DNA of 64,000 nucleotides from Alkalihalobacillus deserti (GCF_020734105.1 NZ_JAJAFR010000004.1:186001-250000), one strand, 5' to 3'. Positions 8,524-17,727 are shown, counted from the first letter of the stretch. Translations and numbers: made by a program. Notes: generated by a model from the letters alone, not told the origin.

Positions 8524-8979
8524 GGATTATATCTCTCCCTTGTGAACCCATTCCAAATCCTACGAAAAAAATATTTCAGTACTTTTGATCATAAACGAAG
8601 TTGTATAGACGTACAAGCGAAAAAAGAACCGCTTTTTGAAGATAAGAGTCCTATCTTGTCATTGTTTACTGGATGCTATTACAAGTTGTAAACCGACGTA
8701 TTAATCTTAGCATTGCTAGCATATAACGGATCCTTCGCAGCTGTTCTATTAGTTTGTTCAATTCGCTTAATATCATTTTATTATTTAACATCCTACAGAT
8801 CGTAGGTGTGCAAAGTTTCTAAGTCTCTAGGAAGCGATAAAGTGCAAAAAGATGTACCTGTTATTCTTTATAAAAACCAGTATATATTGAGCCCGATAAG
8901 TAAAAAAATATTGCATCTTCTAGCCTCGACTTATATGAAGTGGTATACTTAAGCGCGAATGAACACGGAGGTATTTTTT
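8524..8979. other. Intergenic region between yslB and the K+ transporter, with a possible gene remnant
   Basis: 456 bases without an intact gene. At 8692-8805 (+) a 37-codon open stretch ends in TAG and reads LALLAYNGSFAAVLLVCSIR then LISFYYLT. This looks like the last transmembrane segment of a UPF0104/MprF-type membrane protein, but it has no start or ribosome site. It may be a decayed fragment or chance. A TATACT at 8944-8949 could be the -10 box for the transporter gene. I see no known riboswitch here; in particular, no c-di-AMP (ydaO-type) consensus elements. Confidence 0.35.
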
Positions 8980-10326
8980 ATGAAATCAGGGCTGAATCAA
9001 TTCCTTTCTCCATTTAGAATAATTATTATTTCTTACGTCGTTGCAATGGTTTTATTTAGTTTTCTTTTATATTTACCCATTTCCCATCAACCAGGGGTGA
9101 AGGTGACTTATACAGAAGCGCTATTCACTTCTGTAAGTGCAGTAAGTGTAACAGGGTTATCGGTTGTTAATGTACCAGAAACATATAGTTATATCGGTAT
9201 TATTTTTTTGGCGTTAGCGATACAACTTGGCGGAATCGGGATTATGACGATGGGGACGTTTGTATGGATGTTATTTGGACGCAAAATTAATTTTGCCCAA
9301 CGAATGTTGATCATGGTCGATCAAAATCAAAATACGTTTTCCGGTCTTGTCAATCTTATGAGAGGCATATTATTTGTTGCTCTTATCATCGAATTTATTG
9401 GAGCCCTTATTTTAGGTACATATTTTATTAGATATTTTGATACGGTTGGCGAGGCTTACTATCAAGGGGCATTTGCTTCACTCAGTGCTTTTACGAATGC
9501 TGGGTTTGATGTGACTGGTCAATCGCTCATCCCGTTTGCAAATGACTATTACGTTCAGTTTGTCGTAATTTTACTCATTTTTGCTGGGGCAATCGGCTTT
9601 CCAGTTCTTTTAGAATTAAGGGAATATTTTTCAAAGAAAAATCCTAATTTTAAATTTAGTTTATTCACGAAAATAACAACAGTCACGTATTTTGCTGTGT
9701 TCTTTGTTGGTGTTATTGGAATCTGGGCACTTGAAACGGGGCATTATTATGTTGGTTTAGATTGGCATCAGCAGTTGTTTTATTCGATTTTTAATTCGGC
9801 TACTTCTAGAAGTGGTGGACTCTCTATCATGGATGTTTCTGATTTAAACAGCGCAACACTTCTGTTTATTTCGGCTCTGATGATTATAGGCGCAAGTCCT
9901 TCAAGTGTGGGGGGGGGAATTCGAACGACGACCGTCGCGGTTATGTTCTTAACGATCCGTAGCTTCGCACTCGGGAAAGATGACGTCAAAGTTTTTGGTC
10001 GAGAAATTCATCCTGAAGATCGTACAAAGGCTTTTATTGTCCTTTCTGTCTTTGTCGTAATGCTGTTTGCAGCGGTTACATTAATTGTTGCATTTGAAGG
10101 AGGCGATGTTAATTTAATTGCGATTGTATTTGAAACGGCCTCTGCGTTTGGAACATGTGGACTTTCAATGGGGATTACAGCCGATTTAACATTCGCCAGT
10201 CAGTTTGTGTTAATGATCCTTATGTTTATTGGACGTGTCGGTTTAATTGCCTTCTTATTCTCAATTAGAAAAAGAGAAACCAAAGCTCATTTTAGATATC
10301 CAACAGAACGAATTATAATTGGATAA
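8980..10326 (+). CDS. K+ uptake channel subunit, KtrB/TrkH family
   Basis: A 448-residue integral membrane protein of the Trk/Ktr/HKT superfamily. It has four membrane-pore-membrane repeats with filter glycines seen in SVTGLSVVN, FTNAGFDVTG, ATSRSGGLSIM and ASAFGTCGLSMG. It would import K+, probably with Na+, across the cell membrane. It normally needs a cytoplasmic RCK ring (KtrA or KtrC), which is not encoded nearby, as with the stand-alone ktrD arrangement. ATG 8980 was chosen over 8959 because ACGGAGG lies just before it. A run of nine G (9909-9917) inside the gene is a possible slippage site. Confidence 0.9.
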   Translation: MKSGLNQFLSPFRIIIISYVVAMVLFSFLLYLPISHQPGVKVTYTEALFTSVSAVSVTGLSVVNVPETYSYIGIIFLALAIQLGGIGIMTMGTFVWMLFGRKINFAQRMLIMVDQNQNTFSGLVNLMRGILFVALIIEFIGALILGTYFIRYFDTVGEAYYQGAFASLSAFTNAGFDVTGQSLIPFANDYYVQFVVILLIFAGAIGFPVLLELREYFSKKNPNFKFSLFTKITTVTYFAVFFVGVIGIWALETGHYYVGLDWHQQLFYSIFNSATSRSGGLSIMDVSDLNSATLLFISALMIIGASPSSVGGGIRTTTVAVMFLTIRSFALGKDDVKVFGREIHPEDRTKAFIVLSVFVVMLFAAVTLIVAFEGGDVNLIAIVFETASAFGTCGLSMGITADLTFASQFVLMILMFIGRVGLIAFLFSIRKRETKAHFRYPTERIIIG

Positions 10327-10339
10327 ATCTTTTAATAAA

Positions 10340-10388
10340 GACTTTGCAATCCTAGAAAAATGTTAGGATTATGCAAAGTCTTTTGTTT
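10340..10388 (+). terminator. Terminator after the K+ transporter
   Basis: Arms GACTTTGCAATCCTA and TAGGATTATGCAAAGTC with one bulge, followed by TTTTG and TTTTT. It separates the transporter from the sdh operon. Confidence 0.88.
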
Positions 10389-10435
10389 TTAGCGTTTTAT
10401 CTCGATTTTCTTTTAAAAAGGTTGTATACGGTTTC

Positions 10436-10464
10436 TTGACGAGTTTATCTGATAGGAGTACAAT
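10436..10464 (+). promoter_or_regulatory. Sigma-A promoter of sdhCAB
   Basis: -35 TTGACG (10436-10441) and -10 TACAAT (10459-10464), spacing 17 bp. It leaves a leader of about 90 bases before sdhC. Confidence 0.8.
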
Positions 10465-10563
10465 AAATTTGTCGGATTTTCTTCACAGAAAGTTTTATAT
10501 TTGAGAAGAATATCAATGTTTTAGATCAAGAGAATACAATTAACTTGTGGGGGGAAGAAAGGT

Positions 10564-11193
10564 ATGGCTGGTAATCGAGAGTTTTTTAATCGTAAGCTAC
10601 ATTCACTGCTAGGCGTCATTCCAGTTGGAATATTTTTAATTCAGCACTTAGTAGTCAATCATTTTGCAACACGGGGAGCGAGTGCTTTTAACCAAGCATC
10701 TCATTTTATGGAGAGTCTACCATTCCGTTATGCACTTGAAATTTTTATTATTTTTGTTCCATTGCTTTATCATGCAATCTATGGTTTATATATTGCATTT
10801 CAAGCAAAAAATAATACGGCTAGATATGGCTTCTTCCGTAACTGGATGTTTAAAATTCAACGTTGGACTGGGGTGTTTCTTTTAATCTGGATTACATGGC
10901 ACGTTTGGGAAACTAGAATTGCAGCAGCATTTGGAGCAGAAGTTAACTTTGATATGATGGCTAATATTTTTAGCAATCCATTTATGATTGCATTTTATAT
11001 TTTAGGCGTTATTTCAGCAACATTCCACTTTGCAAATGGTCTTTGGTCATTCGCTGTATCTTGGGGAATCACAGTAACACCTCGTTCACAACAAATTGCA
11101 ACATATGTAACACTAGCAGTCTTCTTTGTTTTAACTTTTATCGGCATCAGAGCAATTCTAGCATTCATTAATCCAGACTTAGCAAACATTTAA
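10564..11193 (+). CDS. sdhC: Succinate dehydrogenase cytochrome b558 subunit
   Basis: A 209-residue membrane anchor with five hydrophobic helices, of the B. subtilis SdhC type that binds two hemes. Candidate axial histidines are in HSLLGV, LIQHLVVNHF, LYHAIYG, WHVWETR and ATFHFANG. It holds SdhAB on the inner face of the membrane and passes electrons to menaquinone. GGGGGGAAG precedes ATG 10564. It is the first gene of sdhCAB; sdhA starts 14 bases later. Confidence 0.95.
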   Translation: MAGNREFFNRKLHSLLGVIPVGIFLIQHLVVNHFATRGASAFNQASHFMESLPFRYALEIFIIFVPLLYHAIYGLYIAFQAKNNTARYGFFRNWMFKIQRWTGVFLLIWITWHVWETRIAAAFGAEVNFDMMANIFSNPFMIAFYILGVISATFHFANGLWSFAVSWGITVTPRSQQIATYVTLAVFFVLTFIGIRAILAFINPDLANI

Positions 11194-11207
11194 GGAGTGA
11201 ATCATAT

Positions 11208-12977
11208 ATGAGTAAAGGTAGAATTATTGTTGTCGGAGGTGGACTAGCTGGTCTGATGGCAACAATTAAAGCAGCAGAAAAAGGAGTACCTGTTGATCTC
11301 TTCTCTTTAGTTCCAGTTAAACGTTCACACTCAGTTTGTGCACAAGGTGGAATTAACGGGGCTGTTAATACAAAAGGTGAAGGTGACTCTACTTGGGAGC
11401 ACTTTGACGATACGGTTTACGGAGGAGACTTCTTAGCGAACCAACCTCCTGTAAAAGCGATGACAGATGCAGCACCTGGAATCATTCATTTAATGGACCG
11501 TATGGGTGTTATGTTTAACCGTACACCTGAGGGTTTACTAGATTTCCGTCGTTTCGGTGGAACACAATATCACCGCACAGCCTTTGCTGGTGCAACGACT
11601 GGACAACAACTTCTTTATGCGTTGGATGAGCAAGTTCGTCGTTTTGAAGTTAGTGGTTTAGTAACGAAATATGAAGGTTGGGAATTCTTATCTGCGGTTG
11701 TTGATGACGAAGGAGCTTGTCGCGGGATTACAGCTCAAGATTTGAAATCATCAGAAATTCGTAGTTTCCAAGCTGATGCTGTGATCATGGCAACGGGTGG
11801 ACCTGGAATTATCTTCGGTAAATCTACTAACTCTGTTATTAATACAGGATATGCTGCCGCTAAGCTTTACCAACAAGGCGTTCACTATGCAAATGGTGAG
11901 TTCATTCAAATTCACCCGACTGCGATTCCAGGTGACGATAAGCTTCGTCTCATGAGTGAATCTGCACGTGGTGAAGGTGGGCGTGTATGGACGTATAAGG
12001 ACGGAAAACCATGGTATTTCCTAGAAGAGAAATATCCTGCTTATGGAAACTTAGTACCGCGTGATATTGCAACACGTGAAATTTTTGACGTCTGTGTTGA
12101 GCAAAAGCTTGGAATTAATGGAGAGAACATGGTGTATCTTGACCTTTCTCACAAAGATCCTAAAGAGCTTGATATTAAACTTGGTGGAATTATTGAAATT
12201 TATGAAAAATTCATGGGTGATGATCCGCGTAAAGTACCGATGAAGATCTTCCCTGCTGTTCATTACTCAATGGGTGGTATGTGGGTTGATTATGATCAAA
12301 TGACGAACATTCCTGGTTTGTTTGCTGCAGGTGAGTGTGATTACTCACAGCATGGTGGAAACAGACTTGGTGCGAACTCGCTTCTTTCTGCCATTTATGG
12401 TGGTATGGTTGCAGGTCCAAATGCAGTCGAATACATGAATGGTTTAGAAAAATCAGCTGATTCGATGCCTACATCATTATTTGAAAATGAAGTGAAGAAA
12501 GAACAAGATGCTTATGACAACATCCTGAAGATGGATGGAAAAGAGAATGCTTACATTCTTCACAAGGAACTTGGTGAGTGGATGACAGATAACGTAACCG
12601 TTGTTCGTCACAATGACAAGCTTCTAAAAACAGATGAGAAAATTCAAGAATTAATGGAACGTTATAAAAATATTAATATCAATGACACGGCAAAGTGGAG
12701 CAATCTAGGTGCTTCATTCACTCGTCAATTAGATGGGATGTTAAGCCTTGCTCGCGTTATTACTCTTGGTGCTTACAATCGTAACGAAAGTCGTGGAGCT
12801 CATTATAAGCCAGACTTCCCGGAGCGTAACGATGAAGAATTCTTAAAGACAACAAAGGCTACATTTAACGCTACGAAAAATGCACCTGACTTTGCATATG
12901 AAGATGTTGATACGTCGCTTATTAAGCCACGTAAACGTGATTACTCTCAAAAGAAGCAAGGAGCTGTTAAATCATGA
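11208..12977 (+). CDS. sdhA: Succinate dehydrogenase flavoprotein subunit
   Basis: A 589-residue FAD subunit that oxidises succinate to fumarate in the TCA cycle. The N-terminal dinucleotide-binding motif is VVGGGLAGLMATI. The segment RSHSVCAQGGINGAVN includes the histidine that links FAD covalently. Substrate-site features include QIHPTAIPG, SARGEGGRVW and the HYSMGGMWVD region. A C-terminal domain follows. The length is normal for the Bacillus enzyme (about 586). Its TGA overlaps the sdhB start (ATGA, 12974-12977), implying coupled translation. Confidence 0.97.
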   Translation: MSKGRIIVVGGGLAGLMATIKAAEKGVPVDLFSLVPVKRSHSVCAQGGINGAVNTKGEGDSTWEHFDDTVYGGDFLANQPPVKAMTDAAPGIIHLMDRMGVMFNRTPEGLLDFRRFGGTQYHRTAFAGATTGQQLLYALDEQVRRFEVSGLVTKYEGWEFLSAVVDDEGACRGITAQDLKSSEIRSFQADAVIMATGGPGIIFGKSTNSVINTGYAAAKLYQQGVHYANGEFIQIHPTAIPGDDKLRLMSESARGEGGRVWTYKDGKPWYFLEEKYPAYGNLVPRDIATREIFDVCVEQKLGINGENMVYLDLSHKDPKELDIKLGGIIEIYEKFMGDDPRKVPMKIFPAVHYSMGGMWVDYDQMTNIPGLFAAGECDYSQHGGNRLGANSLLSAIYGGMVAGPNAVEYMNGLEKSADSMPTSLFENEVKKEQDAYDNILKMDGKENAYILHKELGEWMTDNVTVVRHNDKLLKTDEKIQELMERYKNININDTAKWSNLGASFTRQLDGMLSLARVITLGAYNRNESRGAHYKPDFPERNDEEFLKTTKATFNATKNAPDFAYEDVDTSLIKPRKRDYSQKKQGAVKS

Positions 12978-13723
12978 GTGAAAAAACAATCAAATTTAAA
13001 GTAATGAGACAAGATGATCCGAACAATGCTCCTTATGAAGAGGAATTTGAGGTTCCATATCGTCAAAATATGAACGTTATTTCAGCATTGATGGAGTTCC
13101 GTCGTAATCCAGTCAATACAAAAGGAGAACAGACTACGCCAATTTCCTGGGATATGAACTGTCTTGAAGAAGTTTGTGGAGCTTGTTCGATGGTTATTAA
13201 CGGTAAGCCGCGTCAATCCTGTACGGCTTTAGTTGATCAATTGGAGCAACCTATTCGTCTAGAGCCAATGAAAACATTCCCTGTTGTTCGTGACTTAATG
13301 GTTGATCGTAGCCGGATGTTTGATTCACTTAAGAAAGTAAAAGCATGGATTCCAATTGATGGAACATATGATCTTGGACCAGGACCTCGTATGGCGGAAT
13401 CAAAGCGCCAATGGGCATATGAACTTTCAAAATGCATGACATGTGGGGTATGCTTAGAAGCATGTCCAAATGTGAATAGCAAATCAGACTTTATCGGTCC
13501 AGCCCCACTTTCTCAAGTTCGTTTGTTCAATGCTCATCCAACCGGTGAGATGAACAAAGAAGAGCGTCTGGAAACGATTATGAGTGAAGGTGGACTTGCT
13601 AATTGTGGTAATTCACAAAACTGTGTTCAGTCTTGCCCGAAAGGCATTCCACTTACCACTTCGATTGCAGCATTAAATCGTCAAACGACTCTACAATCAT
13701 TTAAAAACTTCTTTGGTGCATAA
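12974..13723 (+). CDS. sdhB: Succinate dehydrogenase iron-sulfur subunit
   Basis: A 249-residue subunit with three Fe-S clusters. The plant-ferredoxin-type 2Fe-2S site is in NCLEEVCGACSMVING with the later SC at PRQSC. The cysteines in CMTCGVCLEACP, CGNSQNC and CVQSCPKG bind the other two clusters. It relays electrons from FAD in SdhA to the heme/quinone subunit SdhC. It overlaps sdhA by 4 bases and ends the operon at a terminator. Confidence 0.97.
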   Translation: MSEKTIKFKVMRQDDPNNAPYEEEFEVPYRQNMNVISALMEFRRNPVNTKGEQTTPISWDMNCLEEVCGACSMVINGKPRQSCTALVDQLEQPIRLEPMKTFPVVRDLMVDRSRMFDSLKKVKAWIPIDGTYDLGPGPRMAESKRQWAYELSKCMTCGVCLEACPNVNSKSDFIGPAPLSQVRLFNAHPTGEMNKEERLETIMSEGGLANCGNSQNCVQSCPKGIPLTTSIAALNRQTTLQSFKNFFGA

Positions 13724-13732
13724 GTTTATCAC

Positions 13733-13768
13733 GGTCCTGATCTCTTGACAGAGAGATTAGGGCCTTTG
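13733..13768 (+). terminator. Terminator of sdhCAB
   Basis: Arms GGTCCTGATCTCT (13733-13745) and AGAGATTAGGGCC (13752-13764), one mismatch, then TTTG. It lies 9 bases after the sdhB stop. Confidence 0.85.
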
Positions 13769-13816
13769 TTTGTAAATGGCTTTTAGTATTTCAATAATAG
13801 TTACGAGGTGTTTTAA

Positions 13817-14269
13817 ATGAGAGTACCTTCCTACATAGGATCGCTTGAACAATGGTTATCTGAATTTCAATTTTCCGTACCAGTAAAAGTAAGATTTTCT
13901 GAAACAGATGCTTTCGGACATCTCAATAATACAAAGGCGTTTGTCTTTTTTGAGGAAGCTCGGACCGAGTTTTTTAAACATCTTGGGTTGATGAATAAAT
14001 GGATAAGCCGTGAGTACGAGACGATGGTCGTTGTAGCTGATTTGCATTGCGATTACATTCAGCAGATTAAATTTGCTGAACGTTTATCTATTTCGGTCAA
14101 AGTCAATCAGATTGGACGCTCTTCGGTTGATCTTCATTACGTGGCCCATAATGAGAAAAAGGAAGTCTGTCTAATAGGCAGAGGAACAATTGTTCAGATA
14201 AGCAAAGAAACTGGCCAATCAGTTGAATGGGATGAAGATATGAGAATGGAGTTTGAAAAACATGAATAA
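13817..14269 (+). CDS. ysmA: Acyl-CoA thioesterase of the hotdog fold (YsmA-like)
   Basis: A 150-residue protein of the 4-hydroxybenzoyl-CoA thioesterase family. It has the catalytic-region motif VRFSETDAFGHLNNTKAFVF (about residues 25-44), including the conserved aspartate and HLNN, followed by EEARTEFF. It probably hydrolyses an acyl-CoA; the substrate is unknown. It occupies the position of ysmA between sdhB and gerE in B. subtilis. It is a single-gene unit: a strong hairpin follows 8 bases after the stop. Confidence 0.85.
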   Translation: MRVPSYIGSLEQWLSEFQFSVPVKVRFSETDAFGHLNNTKAFVFFEEARTEFFKHLGLMNKWISREYETMVVVADLHCDYIQQIKFAERLSISVKVNQIGRSSVDLHYVAHNEKKEVCLIGRGTIVQISKETGQSVEWDEDMRMEFEKHE

Positions 14270-14277
14270 AAAGTGAA

Positions 14278-14315
14278 GCTACTGAGAAAGGTAAAAATCA
14301 ACCTTTCTCAGTAGC
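14278..14315. terminator. Hairpin between ysmA and gerE (bidirectional terminator)
   Basis: Perfect 15-bp arms GCTACTGAGAAAGGT (14278-14292) and ACCTTTCTCAGTAGC (14301-14315), an 8-base loop, then CTCTTT. It shares the CTACTGA / TCAGTAG core with the element at 3756-3879, suggesting a dispersed terminator family. Confidence 0.85.
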
Positions 14316-14389
14316 CTCTTTAAAATAATGAAACGACTAAAACGCGGTGAGCAACGAAATGGTGAGTGAGCGTGTGGAATTTAGTGTTT

Positions 14390-14614
14390 CTATATTTCAA
14401 GTTCTCCTAGTCGTATTAATTCGATAACCGCTTGAGAGCGCCCCTTAACCCCCAGCTTCTGCATCGTATTAGAGATGTGATTTCGTACGGTTTTCTCACT
14501 TATGAAAAGCTCTTGTGCGATTTCTCGTGTTGTCTTATCTTGGACAAGAAGTTCAAATACTTCGCGTTCCCTTTTCGTAAGTAAGGGTTTAGGTCCGAAT
14601 TCTGCTCCTTTCAA
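14390..14614 (-). CDS. gerE: Late sporulation transcription factor GerE
   Basis: A 74-residue LuxR-type helix-turn-helix protein, almost all DNA-binding domain (KPLLTKREREVFELLVQDKT, then REIAQELFISEKTVRNHIS). It regulates late mother-cell coat genes with sigma-K. The TTG at 14614 was chosen: on the minus strand AAGGAG lies 8 bases upstream, and the product then has exactly the B. subtilis length and register (MKGAEFGPKPLL against MKEKEFQSKPLL). Longer in-frame starts lack such support. A sigma-K promoter match lies about 80 bases upstream. It is opposite to all its neighbours. Confidence 0.95.
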   Translation of the reverse strand: MKGAEFGPKPLLTKREREVFELLVQDKTTREIAQELFISEKTVRNHISNTMQKLGVKGRSQAVIELIRLGELEI

Positions 14615-14693
14615 TGAGTTCACTCCTTCTTGCTCGGGCTGAGAGCGATTTTGTGGGGACTCAAATCCCACTATTGAAGGGTTTTAGTCTTGA

Positions 14694-14722
14694 TAGTATA
14701 TGTCTAGAAGGCGTACGACGTG
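14694..14722 (-). promoter_or_regulatory. Sigma-K promoter of gerE
   Basis: On the minus strand, CAC (14722-14720), 17 bases, then CATATACTA (14702-14694). This fits the sigma-K consensus mAC-N16/17-CATAnnnTA at every defined base. gerE is a known sigma-K gene in B. subtilis. Confidence 0.78.
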
Positions 14723-14824
14723 TTTTATTATTGAAAATAAACAAGAAAAGATCGTGAAATGGACGAAAAGCCAGTTAAAACTAAAAGATTTTAATTTTTG
14801 TCGAGTAATATCGAGTCTTACCTA

Positions 14825-14854
14825 TTGAAAATCAAAAAAAACTTATGCTATACT
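14825..14854 (+). promoter_or_regulatory. Sigma-A promoter of ptsHI
   Basis: -35 TTGAAA (14825-14830) and -10 TATACT (14849-14854), spacing 18 bp. Transcription would start near 14861, leaving an unusually long leader of about 280 bases before ptsH. Confidence 0.65.
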
Positions 14855-14860
14855 ATGTAT

Positions 14861-15140
14861 AATTAATTTAAGAAAATGTTATTGCTACTATAAGTGCACT
14901 TATTACGTGTTACTGATTCGATCAGGCATAAGTATAGAAGTGTATATGAGATAAAGATGGGGTACGCTATAAATGTACAATCCCACTGATTTTTTTCATA
15001 TACGTTCTTTGCTTATGTCTTTTTTATTGTAGTGCTAGCAAAAGTAAGTTAAAACTAGGCTCGCTCAAGTTCTTATAATAACTTCTAGCGAACCAAGTTT
15101 TTCTAAATAAATTATCTGAAAAGAAAGAGGTAGATTAATT
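14861..15140 (+). other. Structured 5' leader of ptsHI, class unknown
   Basis: About 280 bases with several dyads. A 14-bp perfect palindrome ATAAGTGCACTTAT lies at 14890-14903. A nested hairpin has outer arms GTATATGA (14942-14949) and TCATATAC (14996-15003), inner GTAC pairing, and a run of seven T. A hairpin with CGCT..AAGTT (from 15062) and AACTT..AGCG (to 15090) lies just before the ptsH ribosome site. I recognise no riboswitch, T-box or antiterminator target consensus. Confidence 0.45.
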
Positions 15141-15404
15141 ATGGCAGAAAAAACATTTATAATTACAGCAGATACGGGAATTCACGCACGTCCAGCAACA
15201 CAATTAGTTAATAAAGCAGGTCAATTTTCTTCGGATATTACTCTTGAGTACAAAGGTAAAGCTGTTAACCTTAAGTCGATTATGGGCGTTATGTCTTTAG
15301 GTGTTGGTAAAGGTGCAGAAGTAACGGTGAAAGCTGAAGGTTCAGATGCAGATGAAGCTTTACAAGCAATTGAAGATGTTATTAAAGAAGGGCTAGGAGA
15401 ATAA
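15141..15404 (+). CDS. ptsH: Phosphocarrier protein HPr
   Basis: An 87-residue HPr of the sugar phosphotransferase system. His15 lies in GIHARPATQ, the site phosphorylated by enzyme I. Ser46 lies in [12 protein letters not shown], the site phosphorylated by HPr kinase for carbon catabolite control through CcpA. The length is standard. The stop overlaps the ptsI start by one base (TAATG). Its place between gerE and ysmB differs from B. subtilis, where ptsHI follows ptsG elsewhere in the genome. Confidence 0.97.
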   Translation: MAEKTFIITADTGIHARPATQLVNKAGQFSSDITLEYKGKAVNLKSIMGVMSLGVGKGAEVTVKAEGSDADEALQAIEDVIKEGLGE

Positions 15405-17119
15405 TGCGTTCACTGACTGGTATCGCTGCTTCTTCTGGTGTAGCGATTGCAAAGGCCTTTGTGCACGAAGAACCAAATATGACTATTGAGTTAAAAGAGG
15501 TTCAAGATCCCACCAGTGAAGTACAACGTTTAGATCAAGCTTTAACGAAATCAAAAGAAGAGCTGTCTGTGATCAAAGATAAAACAGAAAAAGAACTGGG
15601 TGCTGATAAAGCTGAAATCTTTGCAGCTCATTTACTTGTTCTTAGTGATCCTGAACTTGTCGATACCGTAAAAGGGAGAATTACAGATGATAAGCAAAAT
15701 GCAGAATATGCAATGAATGAAGTTTCCACTATGTTCATTACGATGTTCGAAAACATGGATAATGAATATATGAAGGAACGTGCAGCTGATATCCGTGATG
15801 TTTCTAAACGTGTTCTTGGTCATTTACTTGGAATTGAAGCACAGTCTTTAGCAACGATTTCCGAAGAAACGATAGTCATTGCTGAAGATTTAACGCCATC
15901 GGACACAGCACAACTTAACCCTGTATTTATTAAAGGGTTCGCAACAGATATCGGTGGGCGTACATCGCACTCAGCGATCATGTCTAGATCTCTTGAGATT
16001 CCTGCTGTTGTGGGAGCAAAAGAAGTCACAGCTGAAATTCAGACGGGTATGATCGTAATTGTTGATGGTCTTGATGGTTTGGTCATTGTTGAACCGACAG
16101 AAAAAGAAATTGCGTTCTATACAAAAAAACGTGATGACTTTGCCAAGCAAAAGGTAGAATGGGCAAAGCTTGCCACTGAGCAAACGACTACAAAAGACGG
16201 GCAACATGTTGAGCTTGCAGCAAACATTGGAACACCTAAAGATTTAGAAGGTGTCATTAACAATGGAGCTGAAGGGATTGGGCTTTATCGGACAGAATTT
16301 CTTTATATGGGAAGAACCGAGCTTCCTTCAGAAGAAGAGCAGTTTGAAGCATATAAAGAAGTAGTGGAACGTATGGAAGACAAACCAGTCGTTATTCGTA
16401 CATTGGATATCGGCGGAGATAAGGAATTACCATACTTAGATTTACCAAAAGAAATGAATCCATTTCTAGGTTTCCGTGCTATTCGTTTATGTTTAGAGGA
16501 AAAAGAAATTTTTCGTACACAATTAAGAGCTCTTCTTCGTGCTAGTGCGTTCGGTAACTTAAAAGTAATGTTTCCAATGATCGCGACACTTGATGAGTTT
16601 CGTCAAGCAAAAGCGATGCTATTAGAAGAGAAAAGCAAGTTAATAGAAGCAGAAATTTCTGTGTCAGAAGAAATGGAAATTGGAATAATGGTTGAGATTC
16701 CATCAACGGCTATAGCTGCTGACTTATTCGCAACAGAAGTTGACTTTTTTAGCATTGGAACGAATGACCTCATTCAATACACAATGGCCGCTGATCGTAT
16801 GAATGAACGTGTTTCTTATTTGTATCAGCCATACCATCCTGCTATTTTACGCTTAGTTAAAATGGTCGTCGATGCTGCTCACAAACAAGGAAAGTGGGTT
16901 GGTATGTGTGGAGAAATGGCCGGAGATGAAGTGGCGATTCCACTATTGCTCGGGCTTGGTTTAGATGAGTTTAGTATGAGCGCAACGTCAATTTTACCTG
17001 CTCGTAGTCAACTGCTTTCTCTTTCAAAAGAAGAGCTAGCAGCGTTTTCAAATGAGATGCTACAACTTAACACAGCAGATGAAGTCGAACAGCGAGTCCG
17101 TGAAACGTTCATGGCTTAA
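15404..17119 (+). CDS. ptsI: PTS enzyme I (phosphoenolpyruvate-protein phosphotransferase)
   Basis: A 571-residue enzyme I. It takes phosphate from PEP and passes it to HPr. The N-terminal HPr-binding domain is followed by the phosphohistidine domain ([19 protein letters not shown], active His in TSHSA near residue 189). The C-terminal PEP-binding TIM barrel carries [10 protein letters not shown], the GFRAIRLCL segment and the active cysteine region GMCGEMAGD. Translation is coupled to ptsH. A strong terminator follows. Confidence 0.97.
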   Translation: MRSLTGIAASSGVAIAKAFVHEEPNMTIELKEVQDPTSEVQRLDQALTKSKEELSVIKDKTEKELGADKAEIFAAHLLVLSDPELVDTVKGRITDDKQNAEYAMNEVSTMFITMFENMDNEYMKERAADIRDVSKRVLGHLLGIEAQSLATISEETIVIAEDLTPSDTAQLNPVFIKGFATDIGGRTSHSAIMSRSLEIPAVVGAKEVTAEIQTGMIVIVDGLDGLVIVEPTEKEIAFYTKKRDDFAKQKVEWAKLATEQTTTKDGQHVELAANIGTPKDLEGVINNGAEGIGLYRTEFLYMGRTELPSEEEQFEAYKEVVERMEDKPVVIRTLDIGGDKELPYLDLPKEMNPFLGFRAIRLCLEEKEIFRTQLRALLRASAFGNLKVMFPMIATLDEFRQAKAMLLEEKSKLIEAEISVSEEMEIGIMVEIPSTAIAADLFATEVDFFSIGTNDLIQYTMAADRMNERVSYLYQPYHPAILRLVKMVVDAAHKQGKWVGMCGEMAGDEVAIPLLLGLGLDEFSMSATSILPARSQLLSLSKEELAAFSNEMLQLNTADEVEQRVRETFMA

Positions 17120-17131
17120 TAGATCAATGAA

Positions 17132-17171
17132 GTTGACTCAAGATCGGATAACCGGTTGAGTCAACTTTTTT
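17132..17171 (+). terminator. Terminator of ptsHI
   Basis: Arms GTTGACTCAA (17132-17141) and TTGAGTCAAC (17156-17165) with a smaller inner pairing, then TTTTTTA. Confidence 0.9.
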
Positions 17172-17283
17172 ACTATTAGAATAGACACGCATGAATTTGT
17201 CACATTCTTCTCTTGCAATTCATTTGGAAACAAGCGACAATAATGAGAATACCACAGTTACCTGTGTAGAAGGGGTGCGTAAG

Positions 17284-17727
17284 ATGGATCAGCGCCAGAT
17301 CGAACAAATTGAGCGTTCATTAAGACGAGTGTCAGAAATGGTTAAGCAAAAGGGCCGAGAAATCCTGACGCAATTTCCGATAACTCCACCACAATTTATA
17401 GCATTGCAATGGCTAAATGAGTTTGGTGATATGACGATTGGTGAACTATCTACAAAAATGTACTTAGCTTGTAGTACAACGACAGATTTAGTAGATAGAA
17501 TGGAAAAAAATGAACTCGTTGAAAGAGTAAAAGATAAAAGTGACAGACGTGTTGTTCGCATTCATCTATTAGATAAAGGACGAACAATTATTGAAGAAGT
17601 AATCAAGAAACGTCAAGAATATTTGGAAGATATTTTGGTCAATTTCTCTCAAGATGAAGTGAGTTTTCTTGAGAAGAGTTTGCATGTTTTGCATGAAGAG
17701 ATGAAAGTGACACGTGTGAATAAATAA
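17284..17727 (+). CDS. ysmB: MarR-family transcriptional regulator (YsmB-like)
   Basis: A 147-residue winged-helix protein. The recognition region is MTIGELSTKMYLACSTTTDL, and the wing follows in VERVKDKSDRRVVRIHLLDKG. The N-terminus MDQRQIEQIERSLRRVSEMV fits B. subtilis YsmB, so ATG 17284 was preferred to a longer in-frame start at 17191. The regulon and ligand are unknown. It lies 30 bases before racE and is probably cotranscribed with it, as in B. subtilis. Confidence 0.88.
   Translation: MDQRQIEQIERSLRRVSEMVKQKGREILTQFPITPPQFIALQWLNEFGDMTIGELSTKMYLACSTTTDLVDRMEKNELVERVKDKSDRRVVRIHLLDKGRTIIEEVIKKRQEYLEDILVNFSQDEVSFLEKSLHVLHEEMKVTRVNK

Noticed and set aside
8770..8940. Leader before the KtrB-like gene checked for a c-di-AMP riboswitch
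   Set aside because: None of the conserved ydaO-type blocks is visible. Only a possible -10 box is present.
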